Source: JAAUTG01 sp964458705 (GTDB lineage: Bacteria > Bacteroidota > Bacteroidia > Chitinophagales > Saprospiraceae). Taken from it: a stretch of 64,000 bases of DNA. Position numbers and translations under genes: made by a program. Below, piece by piece: positions 35,413-44,327 of this stretch. The stretch covers positions 1 to 64,000 of the forward strand of contig CAYWKD010000009.1 in the NCBI GenBank assembly GCA_964458705.1, read 5' to 3'. The notes below the pieces were generated by a model. That model had not been told where the DNA came from. It saw nothing but the letters and a program-made list of their open reading frames with translations, and searched no databases. The first letter of the stretch is position 1. Each line of letters starts with the position of its first letter.

Positions 35413-36819
35413 ATGAGTAAAAGAGGCGAACGACTAAAGAAAATTGATTGGATACTGTTTTCCATATACCTCGCTCTGATTGCACTAGGCGAATTAATGA
35501 TCTATGCCGCTACCATTAGTGATGCTCCTGTCAACAGTCTCAATGTCTTTTTCAACACCTCAGCGGGAAACCAACTGATGTGGATTGGTATTTCCCTAAT
35601 AACTCTTGCAATTATTCAACTGATTGATTGGAAATTTTGGCAAACTTTTGCTTATCCCATCTATGGTATAGGTATATTTTTACTTTTACTAGTGCTCTTT
35701 TTGGGCGTGGAAGTGAAAGGTGCCACAGCTTGGTTTCGCATTGGAAGTTTTGGATTTCAACCTTCGGAAGTAGCAAAATTTGCGACTAGCCTTGCACTAG
35801 CAAGCTACCTAGGCTCATATAATATGGACTTAAAAAAGCGCAATCACTTACTGGTTGTCTTTGGCTTAATTCTCACACCTATTTTGCTTATTTTGATGCA
35901 GCCAGATGCGGGTTCTGCCTTAATATTTTTTTCATTCTTTATACTACTCTACCGCGAAGGATTCTCGGCTAATTTCCTTTTATTAGGTGCTGCTGCTGCT
36001 ACTGTTTTGATTTTTTCCATCGCTGTTGATGATCCAAATACGGTTACGCTATCTCTCCTAAATATTGGCATACTAATTTTAACAGCACTTTTTAAACCCC
36101 GATTTTACTGGGTGATTGGAGGTATAGCACTTGCATTTTCCTCTTTTTATTTTTGGAATGAAGCCTCGAAGTTTATTTTGCTCTCTAATGCCATTATTTT
36201 CGGAGTTCTCTTCATCGTTCACTACGTCAATAAGCAGGGTAAAATTGTGCTGGTTACAACTGGCGGTTTACTAGCTGGTTTAAGCATTGTTTACTCAGCT
36301 AGCTATATGTTCAATAACGTGCTACAAAGTCATCAAAAAGAGAGAGTTTATATGTGGCTACGCCCTGATAAATGCGACCCTAAAGGTCCGCTTTATAATG
36401 TCATTCAATCAAAGTTAGCCATCGGCTCTGGTGGTTTGGATGGAAAAGGATTGTTCAATGGTACACTAACTAAGCTCAACTACGTTCCCGAGCAATCCAC
36501 AGATTTCATTTTTTGTACCATAGGTGAAGAACACGGCTTTGTAGGAAGTTTGGTTACTATTGGTGTCTTTCTTGCTTTATTAATGCGTATTATTTTTCTA
36601 GCTGAACGGCAACGCTCCAATTTTTCACGCCTTTACGCTTATGCCATTGCAGGTATTTTATTCCTCCATGTCTTCATCAATATTGGTATGACAATGGGGC
36701 TAGTCCCCATTATTGGTGTCCCTTTGCCATTCATTAGTAAAGGAGGTTCCGCTTTATTGGGATTCACAATTATGATTGCAGTTTTGCTGAAATTAGATAG
36801 CCATCGGTATTCAATTTAA
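35413..36819 (+). CDS. rodA: Peptidoglycan glycosyltransferase RodA (SEDS family)
   Basis: 468 residues. A SEDS membrane protein with about ten or more helices. Family marks are GATAWFRIGSFGFQPSEVAKFA (start of the large conserved region), MQPDAGSALIF, the extracellular loop with PEQSTDFIFCTIGEEHGFVGS, and the final PLPFISKGGSALLGF. It polymerises lipid II during cell elongation. It is longer than E. coli RodA because of extra hydrophobic segments at about 190-260, as commonly seen in Bacteroidota. MreBCD and PBP2 are not in the window, but a SPOR protein precedes it and a small lipoprotein follows 27 bases later. Confidence 0.94.
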   Translation: MSKRGERLKKIDWILFSIYLALIALGELMIYAATISDAPVNSLNVFFNTSAGNQLMWIGISLITLAIIQLIDWKFWQTFAYPIYGIGIFLLLLVLFLGVEVKGATAWFRIGSFGFQPSEVAKFATSLALASYLGSYNMDLKKRNHLLVVFGLILTPILLILMQPDAGSALIFFSFFILLYREGFSANFLLLGAAAATVLIFSIAVDDPNTVTLSLLNIGILILTALFKPRFYWVIGGIALAFSSFYFWNEASKFILLSNAIIFGVLFIVHYVNKQGKIVLVTTGGLLAGLSIVYSASYMFNNVLQSHQKERVYMWLRPDKCDPKGPLYNVIQSKLAIGSGGLDGKGLFNGTLTKLNYVPEQSTDFIFCTIGEEHGFVGSLVTIGVFLALLMRIIFLAERQRSNFSRLYAYAIAGILFLHVFINIGMTMGLVPIIGVPLPFISKGGSALLGFTIMIAVLLKLDSHRYSI

Positions 36820-36846
36820 AAAACACTCGAAAATCATTTTATCAGT

Positions 36847-37233
36847 ATGAAGTCGTCATTCTATTCACTATTCCTCCTTTCCTTGCTGCTCTCTCAGTGT
36901 AGGCTTCCCACATCTTCTGATACTTTACTTGAGTTAGAGTCGCTCTCTGAATCATTAGTGAATTTACAAGAAAATACTCAAGCTGCACTTGCTGCACTGA
37001 ATCAGCAAGCCAATTCCATCAATATTCAAGGCAGGGCATTGACGCAGGAAGAACTAAAAACTGTCAGTCGAATCACTGCTTTTCAACAACAATTCACAGC
37101 GTGGAAAGAAAAACATAACGCCGCTAAACTCATCATCCAAAACACTCAACCTGATCCCGACAAACAACTGAAGGTACTACAACAACTTCAAAAAGAAATC
37201 ATAGCTCTACAACAGCGAATGAAAGATTTTTAA
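36847..37233 (+). CDS. Small helical lipoprotein downstream of rodA
   Basis: 128 residues. A clear lipobox (LLLSQC, Cys18) predicts a lipid-anchored protein. The rest is predicted alpha-helical, Gln/Leu-rich and coiled-coil-like (LVNLQENTQAALAALNQQ, LKVLQQLQKEIIALQQRM). I recognise no family. Position right after rodA suggests cotranscription and possibly an accessory role in wall growth, which is inference only. Confidence 0.65.
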   Translation: MKSSFYSLFLLSLLLSQCRLPTSSDTLLELESLSESLVNLQENTQAALAALNQQANSINIQGRALTQEELKTVSRITAFQQQFTAWKEKHNAAKLIIQNTQPDPDKQLKVLQQLQKEIIALQQRMKDF

Positions 37234-37358
37234 CAAGATCAAATCTGAAACGCATCGGTTAGATCAAGCTAATCAAAGTACATCATAAAATGATGTTAAA
37301 AAATTGACAGCCAACTAAAAGTAAGCCATTTTTGTAACTAAATATAAATAATAATACA

Positions 37359-38021
37359 ATGAGAACATTATTTCCCTTTTGTTTCGTACTGCTAATGACA
37401 GGTACGCTAATCGCTCAAAGTGATGCTTATCAAAACACGATCACTGTAAATGCAGGATTTAGTCTCGCTGGCACATTAGTCAACCTGTTAGATAACGAAA
37501 ATTTAGATGAGTTTGACAATGTGGATCAGGACGAATTCAGTAACCTTTCTGGTCAATTTAGTGGTACTTCTACTCCTGCCATTCAGGTCAACTATGATCG
37601 TGCTTTAGCGAATTGGTTTAGCCTAGGAGCTGGAGTATCTTACCAAAAATTAGGCTTTGATATTAACAACTTCTCCTACACAGATGGTGATAATCAACAG
37701 CAGAACATTGACTTTGTAAGCACTAACTTTAACAGAGTTAATGTGAGTTTGCGAGCTTTGTTTCATTATGGCAATAAAAACAGAATGGATTTGTATTCAG
37801 GACTTCGGTTAGGAATAACAAGCTGGGGTGCAAGCATTGAATCCACAGATGACCAAATTGAAGATGATCTAGAAGCAAGTGGATTCGTCGGCATCAATCC
37901 TGCTATACAACTCATACCTTTTGCATTGCGAGGCTACGTTACTGAAAATATTGGAATCAATTTTGAGACAGCTATTGGTGCGCCTCACTTCTTTTCTATC
38001 GGCTTGAATTACAGACTCTAA
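37359..38021 (+). CDS. Outer membrane beta-barrel protein
   Basis: 220 residues with a signal peptide (about 1-19, ending LIAQ). Alternating hydrophobic and polar strands (SLGAGVSYQKLGF, RVNVSLRALFHYG, MDLYSGLRLGITSW) and a last strand ending in FFSIGLNYRL indicate an eight-strand-type barrel of the OmpX/OMP_b-brl class. An acidic loop (NLDEFDNVDQDEF) near residue 50 may bind cations. It follows the lipoprotein by 125 bases and is followed by a hairpin. The specific role is unknown. Confidence 0.75.
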   Translation: MRTLFPFCFVLLMTGTLIAQSDAYQNTITVNAGFSLAGTLVNLLDNENLDEFDNVDQDEFSNLSGQFSGTSTPAIQVNYDRALANWFSLGAGVSYQKLGFDINNFSYTDGDNQQQNIDFVSTNFNRVNVSLRALFHYGNKNRMDLYSGLRLGITSWGASIESTDDQIEDDLEASGFVGINPAIQLIPFALRGYVTENIGINFETAIGAPHFFSIGLNYRL

Positions 38022-38361
38022 CTACACTTTTTTACTTAACCGTTAAGACTTTTAAAGTTGCTCAAGGCTTTAAAAAGTCTTAATATCCCTTACTTACTTG
38101 TAGCTACTTGCTAAACATCCTAATTGAGTAAAGGAATAAAAAAGAGCAATTTTGTCAATACTAAACTTCCAAAGTATTTAGCTCTCCTTCATGTTGAATA
38201 ATCACCTTTAACTTTTCTCAAATAGCTCCTATAAATTCTTTGTTATCAGTAATTTTTGCTTTCATTTCTCGCCAACTTGATTCATATCTATAAATCAGCT
38301 ACATTGCTAAATGTAATGTTTTAGCCATATTTTCGTTTATGCTATAAATAATAACACACCC
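38022..38361. other. Intergenic region, 340 bp
   Basis: Contains the hairpin at 38043-38083 and otherwise AT-rich sequence before the coiled-coil gene. I see no -7 element close to the 38362 start that matches the consensus, and no RNA gene. Confidence 0.5.
38043..38083 (+). terminator. Hairpin after the outer-membrane barrel gene
   Basis: Imperfect stem: 38043-38057 (TTAAGACTTTTAAAG) pairs with 38068-38083, with one bulged A and a 10-base loop, starting 22 bases after the stop codon. Probably the terminator of the 37359-38021 gene; AT-rich, so moderate confidence. Confidence 0.5.
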
Positions 38362-41325
38362 ATGAAAATTATATTTACTTTTTTATCGTGTATTTTGTTG
38401 ATTCCGTTTCTAAAAGCACAAAATTGTACGTCCAGCATATCAGAAGATAAAATTATTAATGACATACATATTTTGCGTACACACCCAGCCATTCTAGTCG
38501 TTCGAGGCAATTACAGTTATAGTTTAGCACTGCATAATGAGAATAAAGGCATATTGGCAAAGGTTATTTCAAAAGCAGGTGTTGAATTTAACCAAGATGA
38601 TGAAGTAATCTTCATAGACGTCAATCAAGTCAGAAAAACTTATCGTTTTATTGAATTAGGCACATCTAGTCGCTCAACGGGTACGCCCATATTTGAAAAC
38701 TGGCTACAAATGGATATGGAAGCCATACAGTGGCTTGCCTCTACTTCTATCCAAGTGATTTACATTAAGAACAATATCGAAAACCAAATGCGTAAGTTCA
38801 CTGTGAACGCTAGTCGGCAGCAAGAACTCAAACAAATCGCAGTTTGTTTCTTACAACGACTCGATCCTTCCTTAGTCAATAATGTCAAAATAGATGCAGA
38901 CTTACCTGCGGCTGATAAAAATGTACCAGCCTCTGCCACCTCTTCACTGAAACAATCAAATACTGCTAGTCAAGCCATCACAGATAATGAGGTAAAAACG
39001 CTGCAAAGAGATTTAGAGGCAACTAAGGAGCAACTTCGCGCTGAAATTGAAGCAGAAAAGAAAAAAGTTACTGAAATCAAAACTAGACTACAAGAAGAAA
39101 TCTCAGAAGCCCGGCAGGATGCTGCAAATAAAAAAAGCGCTTATGCACAAGAAGTGCTAGAAGCTCGAAAAAAATCACAAGCAGAGATAGAAGAAGCAAG
39201 AAACGCTTTAGCTAAAGCAGTAGAAAATGCGAAGATCAAAGCAGATAGCGAGATAGAAAAAATTAACCTAGACGTACAAGAATCAAGGCAGAAAGCAAAT
39301 GAAGCAATAGAGAAAGCTAAGCTAGCATCAGCAGAAGAGGTCGCTGCTACCAGAGATAAGGCGGCAAAAGAAATTCAGTCTGTTAAAGAAAAATTAGAGT
39401 TAGCAAAACTTGAATATACCGACGAAATCGCCTCTGCTCGAGAAAATGCAGATAACGAATTACAAAGCATTCGTCAAGAAGCTATAACTACTATTCAAAA
39501 AGCAAGGCAAAAAGCTGAATCAGAACAAAATAGAACAACAGCAGAAGTTGTTACAACTAAAAAATCAGCTGCTCAGCAAATTCTAGCAACCCAAGAAGCA
39601 ACAGCGGAAGAAATTGCAAAAATCAAAGAAAATGCAGTACTCGAAAAAGAAAGAATTGCTTTTGAAGTAGCAGAATCTAGAAGAAAAGCAGCAGAAGAAA
39701 AAGCACTACTCAAAGAAAATAGCGCCGCAGAAATCGCCGAGATTCAAGAGAATGTTTCAAAAACAAAAGCTGCATCGGCTATTGAAGTAGCGGAGGCAAA
39801 GAAAAGAGCAAGTGAAGCCATAAGTGATGTGCAAAAACAAGTAGCCAGTGAAAAAGAAAAAGCCAGTCAGGATATTACTACCACAAAAGCAGAACTAGTC
39901 GAAGAAAAAGCCTCACTTGCAACTGAGGTGATACAAGCAAGAGAGAAAGCTGCATTGACCATCCAAGCAATCAATGAAACAGCCACTCAAAAAGTAGCAA
40001 CTGCAAAAGAGAAAGCTGCCGCAGAGCAAGCTAAAATTGTAGCTGAAATAGTAGTTGCACGCGAAAAAGCCAATGAAGAATTAAAACGAATCGAAGCCGA
40101 GTTGAGCGAAAAAATTGCATTAGCAAAGAAAAAAGAAGATGCCATCAAACAACAATCAAGCGAGGAAGTCCTAACAGCAAGAGAACGCGCTAAAACAGAA
40201 ATCGAAAAAGCCAAACAAGAAGCAGCTACTAATATTCAAACGGCTAACAAAAAGGCAGACACAGCAAGGCAGCAATATGCTACAGAAATAGAATCCGCTA
40301 AAAAGACAGCCGAAGAGCGCATGAAAACCATACAAGCAGAAGCGGCTAAAGCTACCGCAGACGCTGAAAAAAAGGCAAAAGAGGCACAATCTGCTACTGC
40401 TGAGGAAGTGGTAGCCACTAGACAAAAAGCCACAGAAGAAATTAAAAACGCCCGCTTGAAAGCTGCTCAAGAAGTGGCAGCAGCAAAAGAGAAAGCTGCA
40501 TTAGCGAAGCAAGAGTCAGCTAATGAGGTCGCAGAAGCGAAGCGACTTTCCACAGAAAAAGTTACTCAAATTCAACAAGAAGAGGCAAAAGCATTACAAA
40601 GTTTAAAAGAAAAGGTAGCTAATGAACGTCAAGAATTGATTGCAGGAGTAGCTAAAGCGAAAGAAACGGCTGCTCGAGAAATAGCTGCTACTCAAGAGCA
40701 GGCTGCTAATGAATTGAAAGCGATTCGGGAAGATAATGCCAAGCAAAAGGAGACGCTTGCATTGGAAGTTTTACGCATTCGACAGGAAGCAGCGACTGAA
40801 ATTGCAACAATTAAGGAAAGCACTGCAAAAGAAGTTGCTCAAGCTCAATTAGAGGCAACCGAGGCAATCGAACAAGCAAAATCAATGTCATTTACCAAAC
40901 GAGAAGAATATGCAATAGCTACTGCAAAAGCAGAGCAGGAAGCCAAACAAGCCATCGCAATAGCACAAAACAAAAGTCAAGAAGCAGTAGAACAAATAAG
41001 ACTTGAAACAGCCAACAAAAAAGCACAATATAATGATGAAGCAGCAGCAGCTAGAAAAAATACTTTAGCTGAAATATCAAAGGCTGAAAAGGAAGCATCT
41101 GATGCTATTTACGCCGCTCGCCAACAAGCAAAGGAAGAAATTACTAAAGTCAAAGAGGATGCAGCTAAACAAATTGCAGCAGAGCAACAGAAAATCACTA
41201 AAGTCAAATCTACTTTGGAGGTAGAACAGCAAAAACTTAAAGCACTACAGGATCAGCTCAAAGCATTGGAGATACAAATAAAAGAGAAAAAAGCAACCGT
41301 AGCTGGAGGAAATAGTAATGAATAA
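38362..41325 (+). CDS. Secreted giant coiled-coil protein with 40-residue repeats
   Basis: 987 residues. Signal peptide (about 1-19), a compact mixed alpha/beta domain (about 20-170), a short Ser/Ala linker, then about 760 residues of Ala/Glu/Lys-rich coiled coil (about 205-975). The coil is built from tandem 40-residue units with the anchor x-x-E-V/I-x-x-A-R/K-x-K-A-x-x-E-I. The anchor Val/Ile (or its equivalent) falls at residues 265, 305, 356, 396, 436, 476, 523, 563, 603, 643, 683, 723, 763, 803, 854 and 894. Exceptional spacings are 47 and 51. No Pro or Gly breaks the coil. It has no T9SS domain or anchor at the C-terminus, so it is probably a periplasmic filament or spacer. Family unknown. 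Confidence 0.8.
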   Translation: MKIIFTFLSCILLIPFLKAQNCTSSISEDKIINDIHILRTHPAILVVRGNYSYSLALHNENKGILAKVISKAGVEFNQDDEVIFIDVNQVRKTYRFIELGTSSRSTGTPIFENWLQMDMEAIQWLASTSIQVIYIKNNIENQMRKFTVNASRQQELKQIAVCFLQRLDPSLVNNVKIDADLPAADKNVPASATSSLKQSNTASQAITDNEVKTLQRDLEATKEQLRAEIEAEKKKVTEIKTRLQEEISEARQDAANKKSAYAQEVLEARKKSQAEIEEARNALAKAVENAKIKADSEIEKINLDVQESRQKANEAIEKAKLASAEEVAATRDKAAKEIQSVKEKLELAKLEYTDEIASARENADNELQSIRQEAITTIQKARQKAESEQNRTTAEVVTTKKSAAQQILATQEATAEEIAKIKENAVLEKERIAFEVAESRRKAAEEKALLKENSAAEIAEIQENVSKTKAASAIEVAEAKKRASEAISDVQKQVASEKEKASQDITTTKAELVEEKASLATEVIQAREKAALTIQAINETATQKVATAKEKAAAEQAKIVAEIVVAREKANEELKRIEAELSEKIALAKKKEDAIKQQSSEEVLTARERAKTEIEKAKQEAATNIQTANKKADTARQQYATEIESAKKTAEERMKTIQAEAAKATADAEKKAKEAQSATAEEVVATRQKATEEIKNARLKAAQEVAAAKEKAALAKQESANEVAEAKRLSTEKVTQIQQEEAKALQSLKEKVANERQELIAGVAKAKETAAREIAATQEQAANELKAIREDNAKQKETLALEVLRIRQEAATEIATIKESTAKEVAQAQLEATEAIEQAKSMSFTKREEYAIATAKAEQEAKQAIAIAQNKSQEAVEQIRLETANKKAQYNDEAAAARKNTLAEISKAEKEASDAIYAARQQAKEEITKVKEDAAKQIAAEQQKITKVKSTLEVEQQKLKALQDQLKALEIQIKEKKATVAGGNSNE
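39139..41150 (+). repeat. Tandem 120-base coding repeats (40-residue period)
   Basis: The coiled-coil part of the 38362-41325 gene repeats every 40 codons, about 16 units. The protein period is precise, while the DNA units have diverged and are not identical, so it is an old repeat expansion rather than a recent slippage product. Confidence 0.75.
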
Positions 41326-41406
41326 ATGCTGGTATTGGGTATTAGGAAAATATATTCAACGATCAAAATCGAACTACTCCCAATATCCAATACCTAGTAT
41401 CTCACT

Positions 41407-41898
41407 TTATACTTGCTCAAATGGCTCGCCACCATCAATATTAATATTCAATTTTTCTAGTTCTTCCAAATGTATTTTTCCTGCTACACTAATCAATACA
41501 AAGCTATCCTTGCCTTTACTGAGCATCACTACGTCAGTGATCCAACCTCCACGCTCCAAAATCATGAACTTGACGTTTTTGCCCTCGTGCCTAATTTCCA
41601 TAAGGTCTTCGTATTTATCTCGCTTTATCTGTCGTAGCAAACGACGAATATCTGCATCAGTAACAGGTGAATGCTCCCTAAAAGCTAATAGACGAAGTTT
41701 AGTAATTTTACTCAATACCTTGTCCGACTTGCTGTCGGTCGTAAAGTTGGCAACTAAGTTTAGGGAAAAACCTTGCAGTGAGATATTTGTACCATCTTCT
41801 TCTGCAAATTGCTGAATGAAACGCTCAATCGTGTTTGATTGAGCCAACAGCAAGCATGGAGATAAAGCAATCCATAGTATCAAAATATACAATTTCAT
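41407..41898 (-). CDS. DUF4252 family protein (third of three)
   Basis: 163 residues from the ATG at 41898; a longer frame adds ten residues before a clean signal peptide, so I prefer the internal Met (MKLYILILWIALSPCLLLAQ). The remainder follows the DUF4252 pattern: IERFIQQFAEEDGTNISLQGF, KITKLRLLAF, YEDLMEIRHEGKNVKFMI and DSFVLISVAGKI. DUF4252 proteins are small exported proteins commonly encoded with ECF sigma factors in Bacteroidota; their role is not established. It ends the cassette that starts with the sigma factor at 44151. Confidence 0.8.
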   Translation of the reverse strand: MKLYILILWIALSPCLLLAQSNTIERFIQQFAEEDGTNISLQGFSLNLVANFTTDSKSDKVLSKITKLRLLAFREHSPVTDADIRRLLRQIKRDKYEDLMEIRHEGKNVKFMILERGGWITDVVMLSKGKDSFVLISVAGKIHLEELEKLNINIDGGEPFEQV

Positions 41899-41945
41899 AG
41901 TTTTCGTTTTAGATTTAAAAAAATACACAGTTTGGAAAAAAGTAA

Positions 41946-42446
41946 TTACCAGTCCTCAGCAATAGCTAGCTCAATGAGTTCTTCTAGCTCTTCGTAGTGA
42001 ATGTTGGTTGCTAAGCTCACCATCACCAGTTCACTTTCTTGTTCTGCAAGAATGAAGATATTTTTGATACGAGTTTTATGTTCTCGAATTAGAATATTAG
42101 CTTTTGTTTCTTTTGACCGAATAGAGATATATTCCTCGAAATGCTCTTTGCGAAGTCCCGATAATAATGCTCTATAATCCTTCGCTTTAATGGAAAGAGC
42201 ATCGCTCACCAGTACCTTTACACCCCTTGTACGCCTCGCTAAGTTCAGTATGCTTCTTTCTGGACCTTTCTCTACAAAAGGCATTCCAACCAAAGCAACA
42301 AAGCGAATCAATCCGCCGCCGAGCGAAACGTGGGCAGGATTACCACGTTTGTACTTTTTATAGAAGCAGTCAATTGTGTGAGTCTGAGCAAAGCTGATAG
42401 AAGATGTAGTTATTAAAACAACAAGTATCAGAAATATTTTTTTCAT
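41946..42446 (-). CDS. DUF4252 family protein (second of three)
   Basis: 166 residues. Signal peptide (about 1-20, ending ISFAQ), then the family pattern TIDCFYKKYKRGNPAHVSLGG, RTRGVKVLVSD, FEEYISIRSKETKANILI and ELVMVSLATNIHYEELEEL. It is a paralogue of its two neighbours, 47 bases upstream of the third copy's start and 53 bases after the first copy, so all three are likely cotranscribed. Function unknown. Confidence 0.8.
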   Translation of the reverse strand: MKKIFLILVVLITTSSISFAQTHTIDCFYKKYKRGNPAHVSLGGGLIRFVALVGMPFVEKGPERSILNLARRTRGVKVLVSDALSIKAKDYRALLSGLRKEHFEEYISIRSKETKANILIREHKTRIKNIFILAEQESELVMVSLATNIHYEELEELIELAIAEDW

Positions 42447-42499
42447 AGTGATTTGATTATTTTGTTAGATGCCTATTTTTATTAAAAGATACTACTGCT

Positions 42500-43015
42500 C
42501 TAATCAAACTCCGATGCCATTTTTGACACTTTGTTTAGATCAATTCGTCCCACAAAACTCATCAGTACAAATGAATCATCACTATTTACGAGTAGCAGCA
42601 ATTCGTTCACATAGTCCAATTCACCTTCGTCCTTAATCAAAAATTGAACATTGGCTTCGTTTTTGCTTCTGACTGTCATGAGCATTTCGTACTCTTTGGT
42701 ATTGATCTTACCTACCGCTTCTTTGTAAAGTGCTGCTACATCTTCATCCGCAACCAAAATGCGTAAGCCTTGCAAATCCTCCACAACTTCCATTATGGCT
42801 TCTGCTTCTTTATCATCTAGTTCCAAATCCATCTTTTTGAACAACTGAAACATTTTAGGACTGATATACACCACCGTGAATCGTTCATCTTCTAAATACT
42901 GATTGAAATATTTAGAAATGGCATCCGCTTGAGCGTTCATTGCACTGGTAGAAAGGCAGCATATAAAAGTTACTAGCAATACCATTGCTGCTTTCGTGAT
43001 TGATTGTTTCATCAT
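42500..43015 (-). CDS. DUF4252 family protein (first of three)
   Basis: 171 residues. Signal peptide (about 1-29, ending MNAQA; Met2 is an equally good start). The family body follows: ISKYFNQYLEDERFTVVYIS, DLQGLRILVAD, YEMLMTVRSKNEANVQFLI and DDSFVLMSFVGRIDLNKV. It lies 114 bases after the putative anti-sigma gene on the same strand. Three diverged copies in a row suggest subunits or variants responding to the same regulator. Confidence 0.8.
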   Translation of the reverse strand: MMKQSITKAAMVLLVTFICCLSTSAMNAQADAISKYFNQYLEDERFTVVYISPKMFQLFKKMDLELDDKEAEAIMEVVEDLQGLRILVADEDVAALYKEAVGKINTKEYEMLMTVRSKNEANVQFLIKDEGELDYVNELLLLVNSDDSFVLMSFVGRIDLNKVSKMASEFD

Positions 43016-43129
43016 TAATTGATTTTTAAAAATATTATTAATGCTATTATGTATTGATATCGAGTTCTACTAATTGGTCGAATAATCAATTTTTAGTTAA
43101 ATCATCCTTTCAGCAGATACCAAATATTT

Positions 43130-43636
43130 TTAATCCTTAAATATACTCGACACCTCATTGAGCTTATCTAATTCTTCAGCCACCTGTGCCGCTCCACCAT
43201 TCAGTTTTTTTGCCAATAACTCCAATGCTGCCTTTGTATATTCGTAGGCTTCCTCAGGATTGTCGGGTTCGTATTGTTCCCAATTGATGACCGCCACTTG
43301 TTCTTCAGTTTGCCATTGATCTGCCACCCACCAACCTGCTACTAGCATTGCAATAGAAGCTGCAATTCCAATCGTCCAACGCATCCAAGTACTGGGGATT
43401 CTCCTGATAGTAGCTGTTGGAAGCTGTGCTACAATTTTCCGCTCCAGATCATCTGAAGACTGAATAGTAGCAGTTGTTGTAAAATATTGAAATAGCGATT
43501 GATAGGGCAGCAACTCACTCGCTACTTCATGCTCATTGAAATAGCTCTTTAAGATTTGCTCTTCTGCAATAGAGGTGTTGCCGTCAAAATATTTTTCAAG
43601 CAATTTCTTAATTAATGTTGTTGAATAGGAGTACAT
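43130..43636 (-). CDS. Probable anti-sigma factor (single-pass membrane protein)
   Basis: 168 residues. The N-terminal part (KLLEKYFDGNTSIAEEQILKSYF) resembles the sigma-binding region of small Bacteroidota anti-sigma factors. One membrane helix lies at about 87-107 (WTIGIAASIAMLVAGWWVA), and the C-terminal part is acidic and helical. It starts 5 bases after the sigma-factor stop. It is not the FecR type: no FecR domain follows the membrane helix. The role is inferred from position and topology. Confidence 0.7.
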   Translation of the reverse strand: MYSYSTTLIKKLLEKYFDGNTSIAEEQILKSYFNEHEVASELLPYQSLFQYFTTTATIQSSDDLERKIVAQLPTATIRRIPSTWMRWTIGIAASIAMLVAGWWVADQWQTEEQVAVINWEQYEPDNPEEAYEYTKAALELLAKKLNGGAAQVAEELDKLNEVSSIFKD

Positions 43637-43641
43637 AAATC

Positions 43642-44151
43642 TTATTTTTGAAATACGCCCGATTGCTGAATTTGCTCCCGGATGTATTTTCTTGCTCTAA
43701 ATAAATTAACTTTCACTTGATCGAGTGGTAATTCCAAAGCCACTGCAATTTCTTGATAGCTATATTCTTCAATATCTCTTAAGTGCATTACCAAGCGCTG
43801 CTTTTCAGGTAACTGATTCATTATCGATTGAATGTATTGTACAGTATCTGATTGTTCCGCCAACTCAGCGGGTGTAGCACCATCATCTTTCTGAAAAAGG
43901 ATGGTAGTGGCAACATCCTCCGTTCGCTTTCTTGCTCTAATTTTATCAATAGATACATTTTTAGTCATTTTAACCGTCCAAGCCTCCATATTCGATATTT
44001 CTGATAGTCGCTCTCGCTGCTGCCACAACTTAATGAAGACCTCTTGTACCACATCTTCTGCCTCAGGAATGTTACTCATTAAGGACAAAGCAAAGCGATA
44101 TAGTTTATCCTTCAAGGGTACGATGCTATGTTGGAATTCTTGTCTTGTCAT
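43642..44151 (-). CDS. ECF-family RNA polymerase sigma factor
   Basis: 169 residues, typical ECF length. Region 2 (about 25-60): EAEDVVQEVFIKLWQQRERL. Region 4 (about 108-160): LPEKQRLVMHLRDIEEYSYQEIAVAL and a helix-turn-helix ending in QVKVNLFRARKYIREQ. The first gene of a five-gene minus-strand cassette (sigma, probable anti-sigma, three DUF4252). It probably controls its own operon and other envelope genes. A 176-base gap separates it from the TonB receptor gene that ends at 44328. Confidence 0.93.
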   Translation of the reverse strand: MTRQEFQHSIVPLKDKLYRFALSLMSNIPEAEDVVQEVFIKLWQQRERLSEISNMEAWTVKMTKNVSIDKIRARKRTEDVATTILFQKDDGATPAELAEQSDTVQYIQSIMNQLPEKQRLVMHLRDIEEYSYQEIAVALELPLDQVKVNLFRARKYIREQIQQSGVFQK

Positions 44152-44263
44152 TTCAGACCAAAGACGGGACGAGCAAAAAAAATGTTACAGAAAATAAAAA
44201 AACTTTAGAAGAAAATGATTCAGGTGCAAAATTGACGTGATAGTTAACTACTAATCAATAGCT

Positions 44264-44281
44264 AACGTTACGCAAAACAAT
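44264..44281 (+). repeat. Copy of a short dispersed repeat (ACGTTACGCAAAACAA core)
   Basis: The 16-base core ACGTTACGCAAAACAA recurs exactly at 56445-56460. Both copies lie in intergenic sequence just outside coding regions. Possibly the end of a degenerate mobile element. Confidence 0.4.
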
Positions 44282-44327
44282 AATAAATAGCTAATTGTAC
44301 CCAAAAACTTGGGTTTTTACTCCAAAA

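Noticed and set aside
39987..40470. Ser/Cys/Phe-rich open frames on the minus strand inside the repeat protein
   Set aside because: Reverse complement of GCA/GAA/AAA-rich codons; composition explained entirely by the sense gene.
41331..41394. Imperfect inverted repeat (GGTATTGGGTATT / AATATCCAATACC)
   Set aside because: One mismatch, 38-base loop and no T tract; too weak to call a terminator or mobile element, though it lies between convergent genes.
41318..41815. 165-residue open frame on the plus strand after the coiled-coil gene
   Set aside because: It is antisense to the DUF4252 gene, and its Ser/Arg-rich sequence looks like a shadow. The DUF4252 frame has a signal peptide and family motifs.
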